Below, piece after piece: positions 63,823 to 64,000 of a stretch of DNA of 64,000 nucleotides (within the stretch, counting starts at the first letter, position 1; every line of letters starts with the position of its first letter). The translations under genes and the position numbers were made by a program. Source of the DNA: an uncultured Gellertiella sp. Lineage in GTDB: Bacteria; Pseudomonadota; Alphaproteobacteria; Rhizobiales; Rhizobiaceae. The stretch covers positions 372,001 to 436,000 of the forward strand of contig NZ_OY735139.1 in assembly GCF_963457605.1 (NCBI RefSeq), in the 5' to 3' direction. The notes below the pieces were generated by a model that saw nothing but the letters and a program-made list of their open reading frames with translations, did no database searches and was not told the origin of the DNA.

Positions 63823-64000
63823 ATGCCGCTCTACGCGCTTGCCGACCACACGCCCGAAACGCCCGAGGACGGCCACTACTGGATCGCCCCGGATGCGCAT
63901 GTCATCGGCAGGGTCCATCTCGGCGAGGATGTCGGGATCTGGTTCGGCGCGGTGCTGCGCGGCGACAATGAGCCGATTGTGGTGGGCCGCCGCAGCAATA
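63823..64000 (+). CDS. Gamma carbonic anhydrase-like hexapeptide-repeat protein (cut by window edge)
   Basis: The first 59 codons are visible. 'YWIAPDAHVIGRVHLGEDVGIWFGAVLRGDNEPIVVG' shows left-handed beta-helix hexapeptide repeats and the 'GIWFGAVLRGD' signature of the gamma carbonic anhydrase/YrdA family. The metal-binding His residues lie beyond the edge. It lies close behind the FAH-family gene and is probably co-transcribed with it. Confidence 0.85.
   Translation, partial: MPLYALADHTPETPEDGHYWIAPDAHVIGRVHLGEDVGIWFGAVLRGDNEPIVVGRRSN

Overview
The window is a chromosomal stretch of a high-GC alphaproteobacterium, most likely a member of the Rhizobiaceae (Rhizobium/Agrobacterium and relatives). 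This rests on recognisable gene content and order (cobT divergent from cobS, then a DUF1289 gene and a TIGR02281-type aspartic protease; usg; a UvrB with a long N-terminal extension; a PleC/DivJ-type histidine kinase) and on regulatory motifs typical of the class: EcfG-like promoters (GGAAC-N16/17-CGTT) and CtrA-like sites (TTAA-N7-TTAAC). No phage, plasmid, integrase, transposase, tRNA or rRNA gene was seen. Most of the window is core housekeeping DNA with a few accessory patches.

Layout. 1-8 kb: a chemotaxis receptor cut by the left edge, bluB behind a cobalamin riboswitch, a CHASE4-GGDEF cyclase, nadE and an LTA-synthase-like phosphoglycerol transferase. 8-22 kb: orphan proteins, class II DAHP synthase, gor, a DUF2059-rpiA pair, gph, an L,D-transpeptidase, fumC and a repeat-rich OmpA-family protein. 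22-30 kb: an amino-acid ABC uptake operon without its own ATPase, usg, a TPR-methyltransferase, a dehydrogenase/AlkD-like pair, an AbiEii-type nucleotidyltransferase with a small partner, and an Lrp regulator. 30-45 kb: UDG/GST pair, nuclease, histidine kinase, eptA-dgkA, cobT/cobS, an ABC-2 exporter, an ECF sigma/cupredoxin/DUF4142 operon and an extensin-like lipoprotein. 45-64 kb: thioesterase, a second diguanylate cyclase, uvrB, cpdB, a second chemotaxis receptor, an oxidoreductase, cspA, dusA, a dehydrogenase, an orphan protein overlapping a tiny upstream frame, a serine hydrolase, a KGG stress protein, a FAH-family hydrolase and a gamma-carbonic-anhydrase gene cut by the right edge.

Functional links. 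bluB makes the lower ligand of B12, and cobT and cobS activate and attach it; only bluB has a visible riboswitch. eptA and dgkA are adjacent: the first releases diacylglycerol from phosphatidylethanolamine and the second can recycle it. nadE, gor, rpiA, fumC and gph are unlinked central metabolism. A general stress response is suggested by EcfG-like promoters before the KGG gene, the DUF4142-cupredoxin-sigma operon and the OmpA gene.

The most unusual signal is non-coding. Four intergenic elements (about 10.1, 28.2, 44.8 and 55.8 kb) are built from the same palindromic modules, bounded by CTAG, and arranged in different orders and orientations. Comparing two of them shows one 79-bp module present at one junction, flanked by CTAG on both sides, where the other element has a single CTAG. 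This looks like a MITE-like family whose members insert into one another.
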